The notes under the pieces are model-generated. The model was not told where the DNA came from, searched no databases, and worked only from the letters and a program-made list of their open reading frames with translations. Below, one piece after another: positions 25,895 to 33,383 of a stretch of 64,000 nt of DNA. Made by a program: the position numbers and the translations under genes. Source of the DNA: an uncultured Aquimarina sp. (GTDB lineage: Bacteria; Bacteroidota; Bacteroidia; Flavobacteriales; Flavobacteriaceae); NCBI GenBank assembly GCA_947503835.1, contig CANNFM010000012.1, positions 147,995 to 211,994 on the forward strand. Reading direction: 5' to 3'. Position 1 is the stretch's first letter, and each line of letters begins with the position of its first letter.

Positions 25895-26080
25895 ATGCTA
25901 AAATTTGTAAAAGGCCATATGGAAAGTATAGAAGGAATAGAGATCTATCCAATGATCTCTCTGCTTATCTTTTTCATCTTTTTTGCCGCCCTATTCTGGT
26001 GGGTATTTACTGCCAAAAAAGAGCATATAAAAGAAGTAAGCCAAATCCCATTAGAGAACGAAAACGAAACTGACTTATGA
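25895..26080 (+). CDS. ccoQ: CcoQ-like cbb3 oxidase small subunit
   Basis: 61 aa with one transmembrane helix (about residues 19-41, ending WWVFTAKK) and an acidic tail. Position between ccoNO and ccoP, and the 4-bp overlap with ccoP, support CcoQ, a small stabilising subunit. Sequence alone is weak because CcoQ is poorly conserved. Confidence 0.75.
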   Translation: MLKFVKGHMESIEGIEIYPMISLLIFFIFFAALFWWVFTAKKEHIKEVSQIPLENENETDL

Positions 26081-27033
26081 GAAGTACCGCATCATACTTA
26101 AGAGTGCTTGCCTTTTTAGGTATTGCCTATATTTTATTAGAAGTAACTGTAGAATCAGGAGAACAATCTGCATTTATAACTCAACCTCTTACTTGGCTGG
26201 TTTTGGGTATGTTTTTACTTTTTGTAATAGCGCTAGAAATTAGTATCGAAGCCTTACGCAGTGTACTATTTCGCTCACTAAAATCTGATGCCCAGGAACG
26301 GTATCTTCTGGCAAAAAAAGCAAGAAAAGAGAATCAATTCAAATGGTTTTGGGATATCTATCTAAAACTATTAGACAGCAAACCTGTTGAAGAAGAAGAA
26401 GAGATCATTCTTGATCACAATTATGATGGTATCAAAGAGTTAGACAATAACCTCCCGCCTTGGTGGGTATATGGTTTTTATGCTACCATACTATTTGGAG
26501 TAGTATATTTAGCCCGTTTTCATGTGTTTAACGATTACACACAAGCTGAAGAATACGAAACCGAAGTAGCTGAAGCCAAAATTGCTATCGAAGAATACAA
26601 AAGGACCGCAAAAGACCTGGTGGATATAAACACAGTAACTTTACTTACTGAGGCTTCAGATATTAGTGCCGGAAAAGCAGTCTTCACTACCAATTGTGTC
26701 GCTTGTCATAAAGCAGATGGCGGCGGTGGTATTGGACCCAATCTAACAGATGAGTATTGGATATTAGGAGGTGGAATCAAAAATATCTTTCGTACCATAT
26801 CTGAAGGAGGACGAGACGGAAAAGGAATGGTGGCTTGGAAGCAAACCTTGAAGCCAGCCGAAATGGCACAAGTAGCGAGCTATGTGATTACACTTGGCGG
26901 TACAACTCCTTTAGAACCTAAAGAAGCCCAAGGTGAGATTTGGGTAGATCCAGATGCTTCAAAAGAAGAAGCTCCAAAAGAAGAAATTCCTGAAACAGTT
27001 TCTGATTCGACGGCTGTAGTTGTGAATGAATAA
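26077..27033 (+). CDS. ccoP: CcoP, cytochrome c subunit III of cbb3 oxidase, monohaem form
   Basis: 318 aa. Two N-terminal hydrophobic segments, then the CcoP anchor (NNLPPWWVYGFYATILFGVVYL near residue 125) and one cytochrome c domain with CVACH near residue 209 and a Met ligand in GKGMVAW. Proteobacterial CcoP has two haems; only one CxxCH is here, which I believe is common in Bacteroidota. The tail is rich in Glu, Lys and Pro. It receives electrons from soluble cytochromes and passes them to CcoO. Overlaps ccoQ by 4 bp. Confidence 0.92.
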   Translation: MRSTASYLRVLAFLGIAYILLEVTVESGEQSAFITQPLTWLVLGMFLLFVIALEISIEALRSVLFRSLKSDAQERYLLAKKARKENQFKWFWDIYLKLLDSKPVEEEEEIILDHNYDGIKELDNNLPPWWVYGFYATILFGVVYLARFHVFNDYTQAEEYETEVAEAKIAIEEYKRTAKDLVDINTVTLLTEASDISAGKAVFTTNCVACHKADGGGGIGPNLTDEYWILGGGIKNIFRTISEGGRDGKGMVAWKQTLKPAEMAQVASYVITLGGTTPLEPKEAQGEIWVDPDASKEEAPKEEIPETVSDSTAVVVNE

Positions 27034-27044
27034 TGACACAAATT

Positions 27045-27083
27045 GTTTCCTCTGCCTTAAGGGAGAGGATTAAGGAGAAGGAT
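27045..27083. repeat. REP-like R1 hairpin between ccoP and ccoG
   Basis: CCTCTGCCTTAAGGGAGAGG followed by ATTAAGGAGAAGG, a single R1 unit with slight decay. Confidence 0.7.
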
Positions 27084-27112
27084 TTCAAAATTTTTATAAA
27101 AGCAAAACCCAA

Positions 27113-28534
27113 TTGGAAACACCCACAAACGAAAAATTCAGAGATTCTATCGGTACTATAAACGAAGAAGGAAAGCGTGCCTGGGTGTATCCTAAAAAAC
27201 CAAACGGGAAATATTATGAGTACCGTAAATGGGTGAGTTATGGATTATTAATATTTCTATTTTCTGCACCTTTTATCAAAATCAACGGAAATCAGTTCTT
27301 ACTTTTTAATGTTCTAGAAAGACGTTTCAATATTTTTGGTGCTCCATTTTGGCCACAGGATTTTCATTTATTTGTTATCTCAATGATTATCGGTGTAGTA
27401 TTTGTGATTTTATTTACGGTTGCATTTGGAAGAATCTTTTGTGGTTGGATATGCCCGCAAACCATCTTTATGGAAATGGTTTTCCGAAGAATAGAATATT
27501 GGATTGAAGGTGATCGTGGAAAACAAATACGCCTTGACAAACAGTCATGGAATAGCGAAAAGATAAGAAAACGAGTGACTAAATGGATTATATTCTTCAT
27601 CATATCTTTCCTTATCGCCAACGTATTTCTTGCATACCTAATTGGCAGTGATCAACTGATTAGATATATAACCGACGGACCATTTAAGCATGTGAGTACA
27701 TTAATCTCACTCTTCATATTTACTGCTGTTTTTTATTTTGTCTTTGCCTGGTTCAGAGAGCAAGTATGTATTATTGCTTGTCCCTATGGGCGTTTACAAG
27801 GAGTACTTCTAGATTCAAAATCAATCGTGGTTGCATATGATTATAAACGAGGAGAAAAAGAAGCTGGTCGAGCTAAATTCAGGAAAAATGAAGACCGCCC
27901 ATCTACCGGAAAAGGAGATTGTATTGATTGTTTTCAGTGTGTGCATGTTTGCCCTACAGGAATCGACATTCGCAATGGTACACAGTTAGAGTGTGTAAAT
28001 TGTACCGCGTGTATCGATGCATGCGATCATATGATGGAAAGTGTACATCTTCCCAAGGGATTAATACGATATGCAAGTGAAGAGAATATTGCCAAAAAAG
28101 CAAAATTTAAATTCACCCCAAGATTAAAAGGATATAGTGCTGTGTTACTAATTCTAATAGGTATTTTCCTCGGAATGTCATTTTTAAGAAATGATGTCGA
28201 AGCTAATATCTTAAGGTTACCTGGTCAATTGTATGAACGAAAAGATAATAACATCATTAGTAATGTATACACTTATAAGTTAGTGAATAAAACTACCTAT
28301 GCAATTGAAGATGTTCATTTTGAATTATTATCTCACAAAGGAACTATTGAATTAGTAACGCATAAAAATTTCACTGTCCCAAAACAAGGGCTGGCCGAGG
28401 GAACATTATTTATCGAAGTAAACGCCTCGGCACTAAGTGGGGATAAAGACAAGGTAAAAATTGGAGTGTACAGTAAGGATAAATTGATTGAAACGACCAT
28501 TACGGCCTTTTTGGGTCCGAGAAGCTATAGATAA
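27113..28534 (+). CDS. ccoG: CcoG, cbb3 oxidase accessory ferredoxin protein
   Basis: 473 aa. Membrane protein with several helices and a 4Fe-4S ferredoxin region (CIDCFQCVHVCPTGIDIRNG, then CVNCTACIDACDHMM), plus the FCGWICPQT motif near residue 112. CcoG is implicated in reducing Cu(II) for cbb3 assembly. The start is a TTG: the frame has no ATG or GTG upstream before the stop at 27071, and the product begins ETPTNEKFRDSIGTINEEGK, which fits the family N-terminus. It ends with an Ig-like periplasmic domain (residues 355-473). Confidence 0.93.
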   Translation: METPTNEKFRDSIGTINEEGKRAWVYPKKPNGKYYEYRKWVSYGLLIFLFSAPFIKINGNQFLLFNVLERRFNIFGAPFWPQDFHLFVISMIIGVVFVILFTVAFGRIFCGWICPQTIFMEMVFRRIEYWIEGDRGKQIRLDKQSWNSEKIRKRVTKWIIFFIISFLIANVFLAYLIGSDQLIRYITDGPFKHVSTLISLFIFTAVFYFVFAWFREQVCIIACPYGRLQGVLLDSKSIVVAYDYKRGEKEAGRAKFRKNEDRPSTGKGDCIDCFQCVHVCPTGIDIRNGTQLECVNCTACIDACDHMMESVHLPKGLIRYASEENIAKKAKFKFTPRLKGYSAVLLILIGIFLGMSFLRNDVEANILRLPGQLYERKDNNIISNVYTYKLVNKTTYAIEDVHFELLSHKGTIELVTHKNFTVPKQGLAEGTLFIEVNASALSGDKDKVKIGVYSKDKLIETTITAFLGPRSYR

Positions 28535-28539
28535 AATTA

Positions 28540-28564
28540 CGTCAGTTCGAGTGATCTGACGTTA
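28540..28564. repeat. Remnant of long-hairpin repeat R2
   Basis: ACGTCAGTTCGAGTGATCTGACGTT, apparently the two ends of an R2 element joined with the middle lost. Confidence 0.45.
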
Positions 28565-28614
28565 GGAAGATTATAACGAGAACAGTAATTTTTCAAGTAC
28601 TATATTAAAATAGA

Positions 28615-28670
28615 TGTCATTCCAGCGTTTCACATTGAACGTGTCGAAATGTAGGCTGGAATCCATAACA
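28615..28670. repeat. Short hairpin repeat R3, copy 1
   Basis: ATGTCATTCCAGCG...GTAGGCTGGAATCCATAAC. The arms ATTCCAGC and GCTGGAAT are complementary. A compact copy lies at 29861-29886. It sits inside the artefactual N-terminal extension of the FixH-like frame. Confidence 0.6.
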
Positions 28671-28682
28671 AAAACAAAAATC

Positions 28683-29129
28683 ATGAAAATAAACTGGGGA
28701 ACCGCTATCGTACTGGTATTTATAGGATTCATCTCCTTTATCATGTACTTCGTTATACGAATGAATACAGAAGAAAAATACTCGCATGATCTAGTCACAG
28801 AGGAATATTATAAAGAAGAACTAGCATTTCAGAAAGAAATCGATGCCGAGGAAAATGCAAAAGAACTGAAAAATAATATTCAAGTTGTAAAAACTACCGA
28901 TGGATTAGTGATTTCTTTTCCGGAAGATAAAAATTATACTAATATCTCTGGAGCCATCTCCATGTATAGACCATCAAATAAAAGATTGGATTTTGAAATT
29001 CCTATTTCACTTTCTAACTCAACATTAATAATCAAAGATGAGAATATGATAGAAGGTCGTTGGGACATCAAAATTGATTGGAAATATGAAAATATCTCAT
29101 ATCTATTCAAAAAATCATTCACCTATTAA
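28683..29129 (+). CDS. ccoH: FixH/CcoH-like cbb3 assembly protein
   Basis: 148 aa from the ATG at 28683 (MKINWGTAIVLVFIGFISF). An in-frame ATG at 28614 would add 23 residues encoded by repeat R3 and is unlikely. One N-terminal transmembrane helix, then YSHDLVTEEYYKEELAFQKEIDAEENA, the FixH signature (VxxdYYkxglaYqkei), and an Ig-like periplasmic domain. Works in copper delivery or assembly of cbb3 oxidase. The stop codon directly abuts the ATG of the next gene. Confidence 0.88.
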   Translation: MKINWGTAIVLVFIGFISFIMYFVIRMNTEEKYSHDLVTEEYYKEELAFQKEIDAEENAKELKNNIQVVKTTDGLVISFPEDKNYTNISGAISMYRPSNKRLDFEIPISLSNSTLIIKDENMIEGRWDIKIDWKYENISYLFKKSFTY

Positions 29130-29831
29130 ATGTTAGTATCTGCATTCATATTAGGTCTATTAGGTAGTTTTCACTGCATAGGAATGTGCGGACCTATCGC
29201 CTTTGTGTTACCTGTGGATCGATCAAATAACATTAAAAAATTCTTTCAGATATTCTTATATCATTTCGGTCGATTATTAGCCTATAGTAGTATTGGGTTA
29301 TTCTTCGGGATACTAGGAAAAAGCCTTAACCTTTTTGGAATTCAACAAAAACTATCTATACTAGTCGGAGTATTAATGATTGTTCTAATTTTAATCCCGA
29401 ATCAAACTCTTAACAAGTACAATTTTTCAAAACCGATTTATAAAGGGGTTTCCAAAGTAAAAAATGCTTTGGGCGCAGCACTCAAAAAGAAAACACCAGA
29501 CACTTTTCTAACTATTGGTTTTTTAAACGGATTTTTACCTTGTGGCCTGGTTTATATGGCAGTTTTTGGAGCTATTGCCTCTGGTCATATTCTCGAAGGT
29601 GGTTTGTATATGTTTCTTTTTGGATTAGGCACTATACCTTTAATGACTATAGCGGTATATGCAGGGAATTTTTTAAAAGGAAAAGCACGCCGGCACATCC
29701 AAAAAGCAATCCCTGTTTTTATAGTTGTAATTGGTCTCCTATTTATCATACGGGGTCTAGGGTTAGGAATTCCTTATCTTTCTCCAAAACCTGTTACCGA
29801 AACGGTTTCTACTAATTTTGAATGTCATTAG
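29130..29831 (+). CDS. SafE/DsbD-like membrane transporter of the cco operon
   Basis: 233 aa with six or so hydrophobic helices. The start FILGLLGSFHCIGMCGPIAFVLP and the repeat-like FLNGFLPCGLVYMAVFGAIA are the conserved Cys-containing motifs of the sulphite-exporter TauE/SafE (urease accessory UreH-like) family, common at the end of cco operons in Bacteroidota. A role in copper handling is often suggested because of the paired Cys/Met motifs. Starts immediately after the FixH-like stop codon. Confidence 0.85.
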   Translation: MLVSAFILGLLGSFHCIGMCGPIAFVLPVDRSNNIKKFFQIFLYHFGRLLAYSSIGLFFGILGKSLNLFGIQQKLSILVGVLMIVLILIPNQTLNKYNFSKPIYKGVSKVKNALGAALKKKTPDTFLTIGFLNGFLPCGLVYMAVFGAIASGHILEGGLYMFLFGLGTIPLMTIAVYAGNFLKGKARRHIQKAIPVFIVVIGLLFIIRGLGLGIPYLSPKPVTETVSTNFECH

Positions 29832-29860
29832 TTATACGTCATGAACTAATCATTTGACTT

Positions 29861-29886
29861 GTCATTACAGCGTAGGCTGGAATGAC
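29861..29886. terminator. R3 hairpin between convergent safE-like gene and hemN
   Basis: GTCATTACAGC, a GTAG loop and GCTGGAATGAC form an 11-bp stem with one mismatch, followed by a run of A. It lies exactly between converging genes, so it probably works as a terminator although it belongs to repeat family R3. Confidence 0.55.
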
Positions 29887-29896
29887 AAAAAAACAT

Positions 29897-31261
29897 CTAC
29901 ACCGTCATAGAAAACAAAGTAGTTTCGGGTTTGTTACGTTGTAATCTTAGATCAAAAGCCATACAGATATTACGAACAAACGGTCGCCCTTTTTCTGTAA
30001 CTTGTATATAGCGGTCATGTATAATCAACAATCCGTCTGTTTCTAGTTCCTTTAAATTCTCTAAAACTTCGGGTAATTCCTTAAAATATAAAATATCATC
30101 CTTCCAATCGGTTTTAAAATGGCACATTAGATTTAAGATATGTTTTCTAACAATCTCATCTTCTTTAGTTAACATGTGACCTCGGTATACAGGAATGATT
30201 CCTTCATTTACCAAATGTTGGTATTCTTCAATTCCTTTTACATTTTGAGCAAAGCCATACCAACTATCACTAATCGCGGATACCCCTAAACCGATCATCA
30301 TTTGAGTTTTAGATGCTGTATATCCCATGAAGTTACGATGTAAGATCTGGTTTTCCATAGATTGATATAATGAATCATTCTTTAATGCAAAATGATCCAT
30401 TCCTATCTCTTCATATCCTACCTCCGACAATAATTTTTTTCCTATCTCGTATTGCTTGCGTTTTTGCGCTGCTGTTGGTAAATCTGAATCATTGAAGCCT
30501 CGTTGTCCATTACCTTTTTGCCACGGTACATGTGCATAACTGTAGAATGCCAATCGATCTGGTTTCAATTCTTTTGTTTTCAGAATGGTTTCAATAACGG
30601 CTTCTTGCGTTTGAAAGGGTAATCCAAAAATGATATCATGTCCTATCGAAGTAAAACCAATCTCTCTTGCTGTTTCGGTTACATACTTTACATTTTCAAA
30701 GGGTTGGATGCGATGAATCGCTTTTTGAACCGTTTCATTATAATCTTGCACGCCAAAACTCACTCTTCTAAAACCTACATCATACAATGCCTGTAAATGT
30801 TCTTTGGTTGTATTGTTGGGATGTCCTTCAAAACTAAATTCACAATCCTTTGATTTTTCTACCCCTCTAAAAATAGTATTGATTAAATATTCTAAATTTT
30901 CTGGTGAAAAAAAGGTAGGGGTTCCTCCTCCTAAATGCAATTCTTTGATTATGGGTTTAGTATCAAAAAGAGTAAGATATAATTGCCATTCTTTAAGGAT
31001 GGCATTTATGTACGGAATTTCAACGTCATGTCGTTTGGTAATACGCTTATTACATCCACAAAAAGTACACATACTTTCGCAAAATGGTAAATGAATGTAA
31101 AGGCTTATCCCTTCTGAAGTATTACTTTCTATAAATGATCGCTCAACAGATTTTGTCCAATCTTTTAGTGAAAAAGTAGTAATATCCCAATACGGAACCG
31201 TGGGATAACTAGTATATCGGGGGCCGGGAATATTGTATTTATGAACTAGGTTTGTACACAT
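29897..31261 (-). CDS. hemN: HemN, oxygen-independent coproporphyrinogen III oxidase
   Basis: Radical-SAM enzyme making protoporphyrinogen IX without oxygen, needed for haem under low oxygen. 454 aa, usual length. The cluster motif is CESMCTFCGC (Cys61, Cys65, Cys68, with the HemN-type extra Cys70), and the start NLVHKYNIPGPRYTSYPTVPYWD is characteristic of HemN rather than HemW. Also LHLGGGTPTFF and RVSFGVQDY. Haem supply fits the neighbouring cytochrome oxidase and multihaem genes. No FNR-like box with the standard geometry was found in the 146 bp upstream. Confidence 0.95.
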   Translation of the reverse strand: MCTNLVHKYNIPGPRYTSYPTVPYWDITTFSLKDWTKSVERSFIESNTSEGISLYIHLPFCESMCTFCGCNKRITKRHDVEIPYINAILKEWQLYLTLFDTKPIIKELHLGGGTPTFFSPENLEYLINTIFRGVEKSKDCEFSFEGHPNNTTKEHLQALYDVGFRRVSFGVQDYNETVQKAIHRIQPFENVKYVTETAREIGFTSIGHDIIFGLPFQTQEAVIETILKTKELKPDRLAFYSYAHVPWQKGNGQRGFNDSDLPTAAQKRKQYEIGKKLLSEVGYEEIGMDHFALKNDSLYQSMENQILHRNFMGYTASKTQMMIGLGVSAISDSWYGFAQNVKGIEEYQHLVNEGIIPVYRGHMLTKEDEIVRKHILNLMCHFKTDWKDDILYFKELPEVLENLKELETDGLLIIHDRYIQVTEKGRPFVRNICMAFDLRLQRNKPETTLFSMTV

Positions 31262-31301
31262 TTGATTTGTTTATAGTCATTTGTTTATAATCTAACTCCT
31301 T

Positions 31302-31398
31302 CGTCAGGTCGAGTATCTCCAACTTGCTTGGGGATATATCGAGACCAGCTATAGAACTCTAAATTGCATCTCGATACGCTACGCACTCGATGTGACGC
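31302..31398. repeat. Long-hairpin repeat R2, diverged copy
   Basis: CGTCAGGTCGAGTATC at the left and CACTCGATGTGACG at the right, with ATATCGAGACCAGCTATAG and ATCTCGATAC inside. Located between hemN and a usp gene, upstream of hemN. Confidence 0.6.
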
Positions 31399-31407
31399 TT
31401 ATGAGAA

Positions 31408-32247
31408 TCACTCATGCAATACCAAAAAAGGAATGTCAGTATGGTAACTTATTTTTTCAACGGTAGGATGAAACAGAATACGTTGAAAAAAATTGAGATT
31501 CTTAGCAATCATCATGATCATATCTATATCTCTACTTTCTACAAAACATTGCACAGCTTCTTCAATATTGGGGTTGGATAAGAAATGGAAACTATGCTCT
31601 ATATCATCATCGAGATAGTCATGTAGATAGTCTTTGTTCTTTTTTTGTAAATCGGTTAGTTCCTGATCCTTTTTAGCAATATGCAACACCCGTAGGGCTG
31701 CATCGTTTTTGGTAATAATATTTGTGATTGTATCTAGCACCCTACTCCTGTAATAAATATTATAGTCTGTAGGAAATGCAATTTCTTTAGGTGTAGAATA
31801 GGTCGCTTTTTCTGGAATTACCAAAACCGGGCATTTAACTTTTGTAATTACGTCTCCAGTATTACTACCTATGGTTTTCTCTTTTATTCCAGAAGCCCCT
31901 TTGGTACCCATTATGATAAAATCAATATGTTTCTCTGCTACTTGTTTTCTAATTGCATCTACAAAGAAGATATATTCGTTAATTGTAAAAAAACTGTGCT
32001 TCGTATTTAATGGTAATTTCTCAATTCTCCTGAGTAACATTTGCATTCGTTCTTTCCTACTATGTGTGATTTTTTCTACAACTGCATCTTTTGAATCATA
32101 AAAAAAACCTCCCCCTATCATTTCGTCAATAGGAGAGACATGCAAAAGATAAAAATTACATCTTGTCTTTTTTAAAAACGATAATGCATATAGTATGGCA
32201 TTCCACGAGTTTTCTGAAAAATCTGTCGGGATCAGGATATTCTTCAT
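31408..32247 (-). CDS. Universal stress protein, tandem UspA domains
   Basis: 279 aa, two Usp domains. Motif GTKGASGIKEKTIGSNT in the first domain is the intact ATP-binding type. Starts MKNILIPTDFSENSWNAILYAL. It follows the receiver-Crp regulator gene by 74 bp, and an FNR-like box with a perfect -7 element lies in that gap, so it probably has its own oxygen-controlled promoter as well as possible readthrough from the regulator. Confidence 0.92.
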   Translation of the reverse strand: MKNILIPTDFSENSWNAILYALSFLKKTRCNFYLLHVSPIDEMIGGGFFYDSKDAVVEKITHSRKERMQMLLRRIEKLPLNTKHSFFTINEYIFFVDAIRKQVAEKHIDFIIMGTKGASGIKEKTIGSNTGDVITKVKCPVLVIPEKATYSTPKEIAFPTDYNIYYRSRVLDTITNIITKNDAALRVLHIAKKDQELTDLQKKNKDYLHDYLDDDIEHSFHFLSNPNIEEAVQCFVESRDIDMIMMIAKNLNFFQRILFHPTVEKISYHTDIPFLVLHE

Positions 32248-32268
32248 CTTAAATACTTTCTAATACAA

Positions 32269-32311
32269 CAAAAGTATTATGATATTAAGATGTAAAGAAT
32301 GACAAAAATCA
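32269..32311 (-). promoter_or_regulatory. FNR-like promoter of the usp gene at 31408-32247
   Basis: TGACAAAAATCA at 32300-32311, 23 bp, then a perfect TACTTTTG at 32276-32269 on the minus strand. Confidence 0.77.
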
Positions 32312-32321
32312 GTTTACCTAT

Positions 32322-33383
32322 TTATTCTATCAATTGAAGTCCTGATAGATCCAAAATCTTTATGTTACGACCTTCAATTTCTATAAGTCCGTCTTTTTTA
32401 AAACTAGACAATGTTCGAATTAAACTTTCGGTAGCAATACCCGCAACACTAGCCAAATCATTTCGAGATATCTTTATGCTTTCCTCTGGTTTTTTGTTTA
32501 ACACTTCTGCAAATTGAAGAATAGTTTGCGCCGTTTTTTTGCGTACCGAACTATAGGCCATTTGCAATAACTGCTCTTTTATTTCGGATAAATTATTGGT
32601 AAGTAACTCCATTAATTCCAGAGAAATATTTTTGCTTTTTTCGAGTATATCTTTCAGGTTGTTTTTTGATATTCCTGCTATTTCAACATTTTCAACTGCA
32701 GTAGCAGATTCCTGATATGTGGTATTGTCAACAAATGAACTGAAACCCAAAAAATCATCTGCTTTATACAGCGCAGTAATTAATTCTTTACCATTTTCAT
32801 CCATTTTATGAGATTTTACAACCCCTTTTAAAATCAAATATACCTTGTTAGAATGTTCTCCTTCTCTATAAATCAATCCCCCTTTCTGGTATTCAGAAAT
32901 CTCTCCGTGATCATCAAAGAAGTTTTTGAGTTCGTTAAGATTTCTAAGTCTATCTTCATGTTGGTCTCCTTCTGCTTGTTCAGTTCCTTCTTGAAGAATT
33001 TTGGAAATTATTTGTGCTTTAGCCAATCGACTCTCGATAGCACTCAATAAATCATCTTCTTCAAAAGGTTTGGTTAGATAATCATCTGCCCCCAAATCCA
33101 TTCCCTTTCTTATTTCTTTATGCTCGGTCTTAGCTGATAAAAATATAAATGGTATCTGACTTGTAGTGTTATCATATGACAATGCCTCTAATACACCATA
33201 ACCATCTACCTCGGGCATCATAATATCGCAAACAATTATATCAGGGTTTTCTTCTTTGGCTTTGGTAATACCTATCTTTCCGTTTGGTGACGTGATCACC
33301 TTATAATCAGAAAGCTCTAAAAGCTCAGCGGTGTTCTCCCTTAGTGCCGCATCGTCTTCAATTAATAAAACAGTCTTCATCAT
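32322..33383 (-). CDS. Response regulator receiver fused to a Crp/Fnr-family DNA-binding protein
   Basis: 353 aa. Residues 1-125 are a receiver: acidic EDD near 9-11, phosphoacceptor Asp53 in CDIMMP, Thr/Ser at IFLSAKT and Lys in YLTKPFEEDDL. Residues 150-265 are a cyclic-nucleotide-type effector domain (GLIYREGEHSNKVYLILKGVVKSHK). Residues 275-345 are a Crp helix-turn-helix; the recognition helix ATESLIRTLSSF keeps the Glu and Arg that read TGA half-sites in CRP/FNR. There are no FNR-type N-terminal cysteines, so redox input must come through phosphorylation. The gene overlaps the kinase stop by 1 nt (TAATG). Best candidate to bind the FNR-like boxes listed here. Confidence 0.92.
   Translation of the reverse strand: MMKTVLLIEDDAALRENTAELLELSDYKVITSPNGKIGITKAKEENPDIIVCDIMMPEVDGYGVLEALSYDNTTSQIPFIFLSAKTEHKEIRKGMDLGADDYLTKPFEEDDLLSAIESRLAKAQIISKILQEGTEQAEGDQHEDRLRNLNELKNFFDDHGEISEYQKGGLIYREGEHSNKVYLILKGVVKSHKMDENGKELITALYKADDFLGFSSFVDNTTYQESATAVENVEIAGISKNNLKDILEKSKNISLELMELLTNNLSEIKEQLLQMAYSSVRKKTAQTILQFAEVLNKKPEESIKISRNDLASVAGIATESLIRTLSSFKKDGLIEIEGRNIKILDLSGLQLIE

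Noticed and set aside
26077..27033. CcoP as a damaged gene because of the single CxxCH
   Set aside because: The frame is intact, the anchor and cytochrome domain are complete, and monohaem CcoP appears usual in Bacteroidota.
28614..28682. 23-residue N-terminal extension of the FixH-like protein
   Set aside because: It is encoded by hairpin repeat R3 and precedes the normal membrane-helix start; the ATG at 28683 is preferred.
31262..31407. FNR-like box for hemN
   Set aside because: TGATTTG and AGTCA occur, but not as a TGAy-N4-rTCA palindrome and not at the standard distance from a -7 element, although regulation of hemN by oxygen would be expected.
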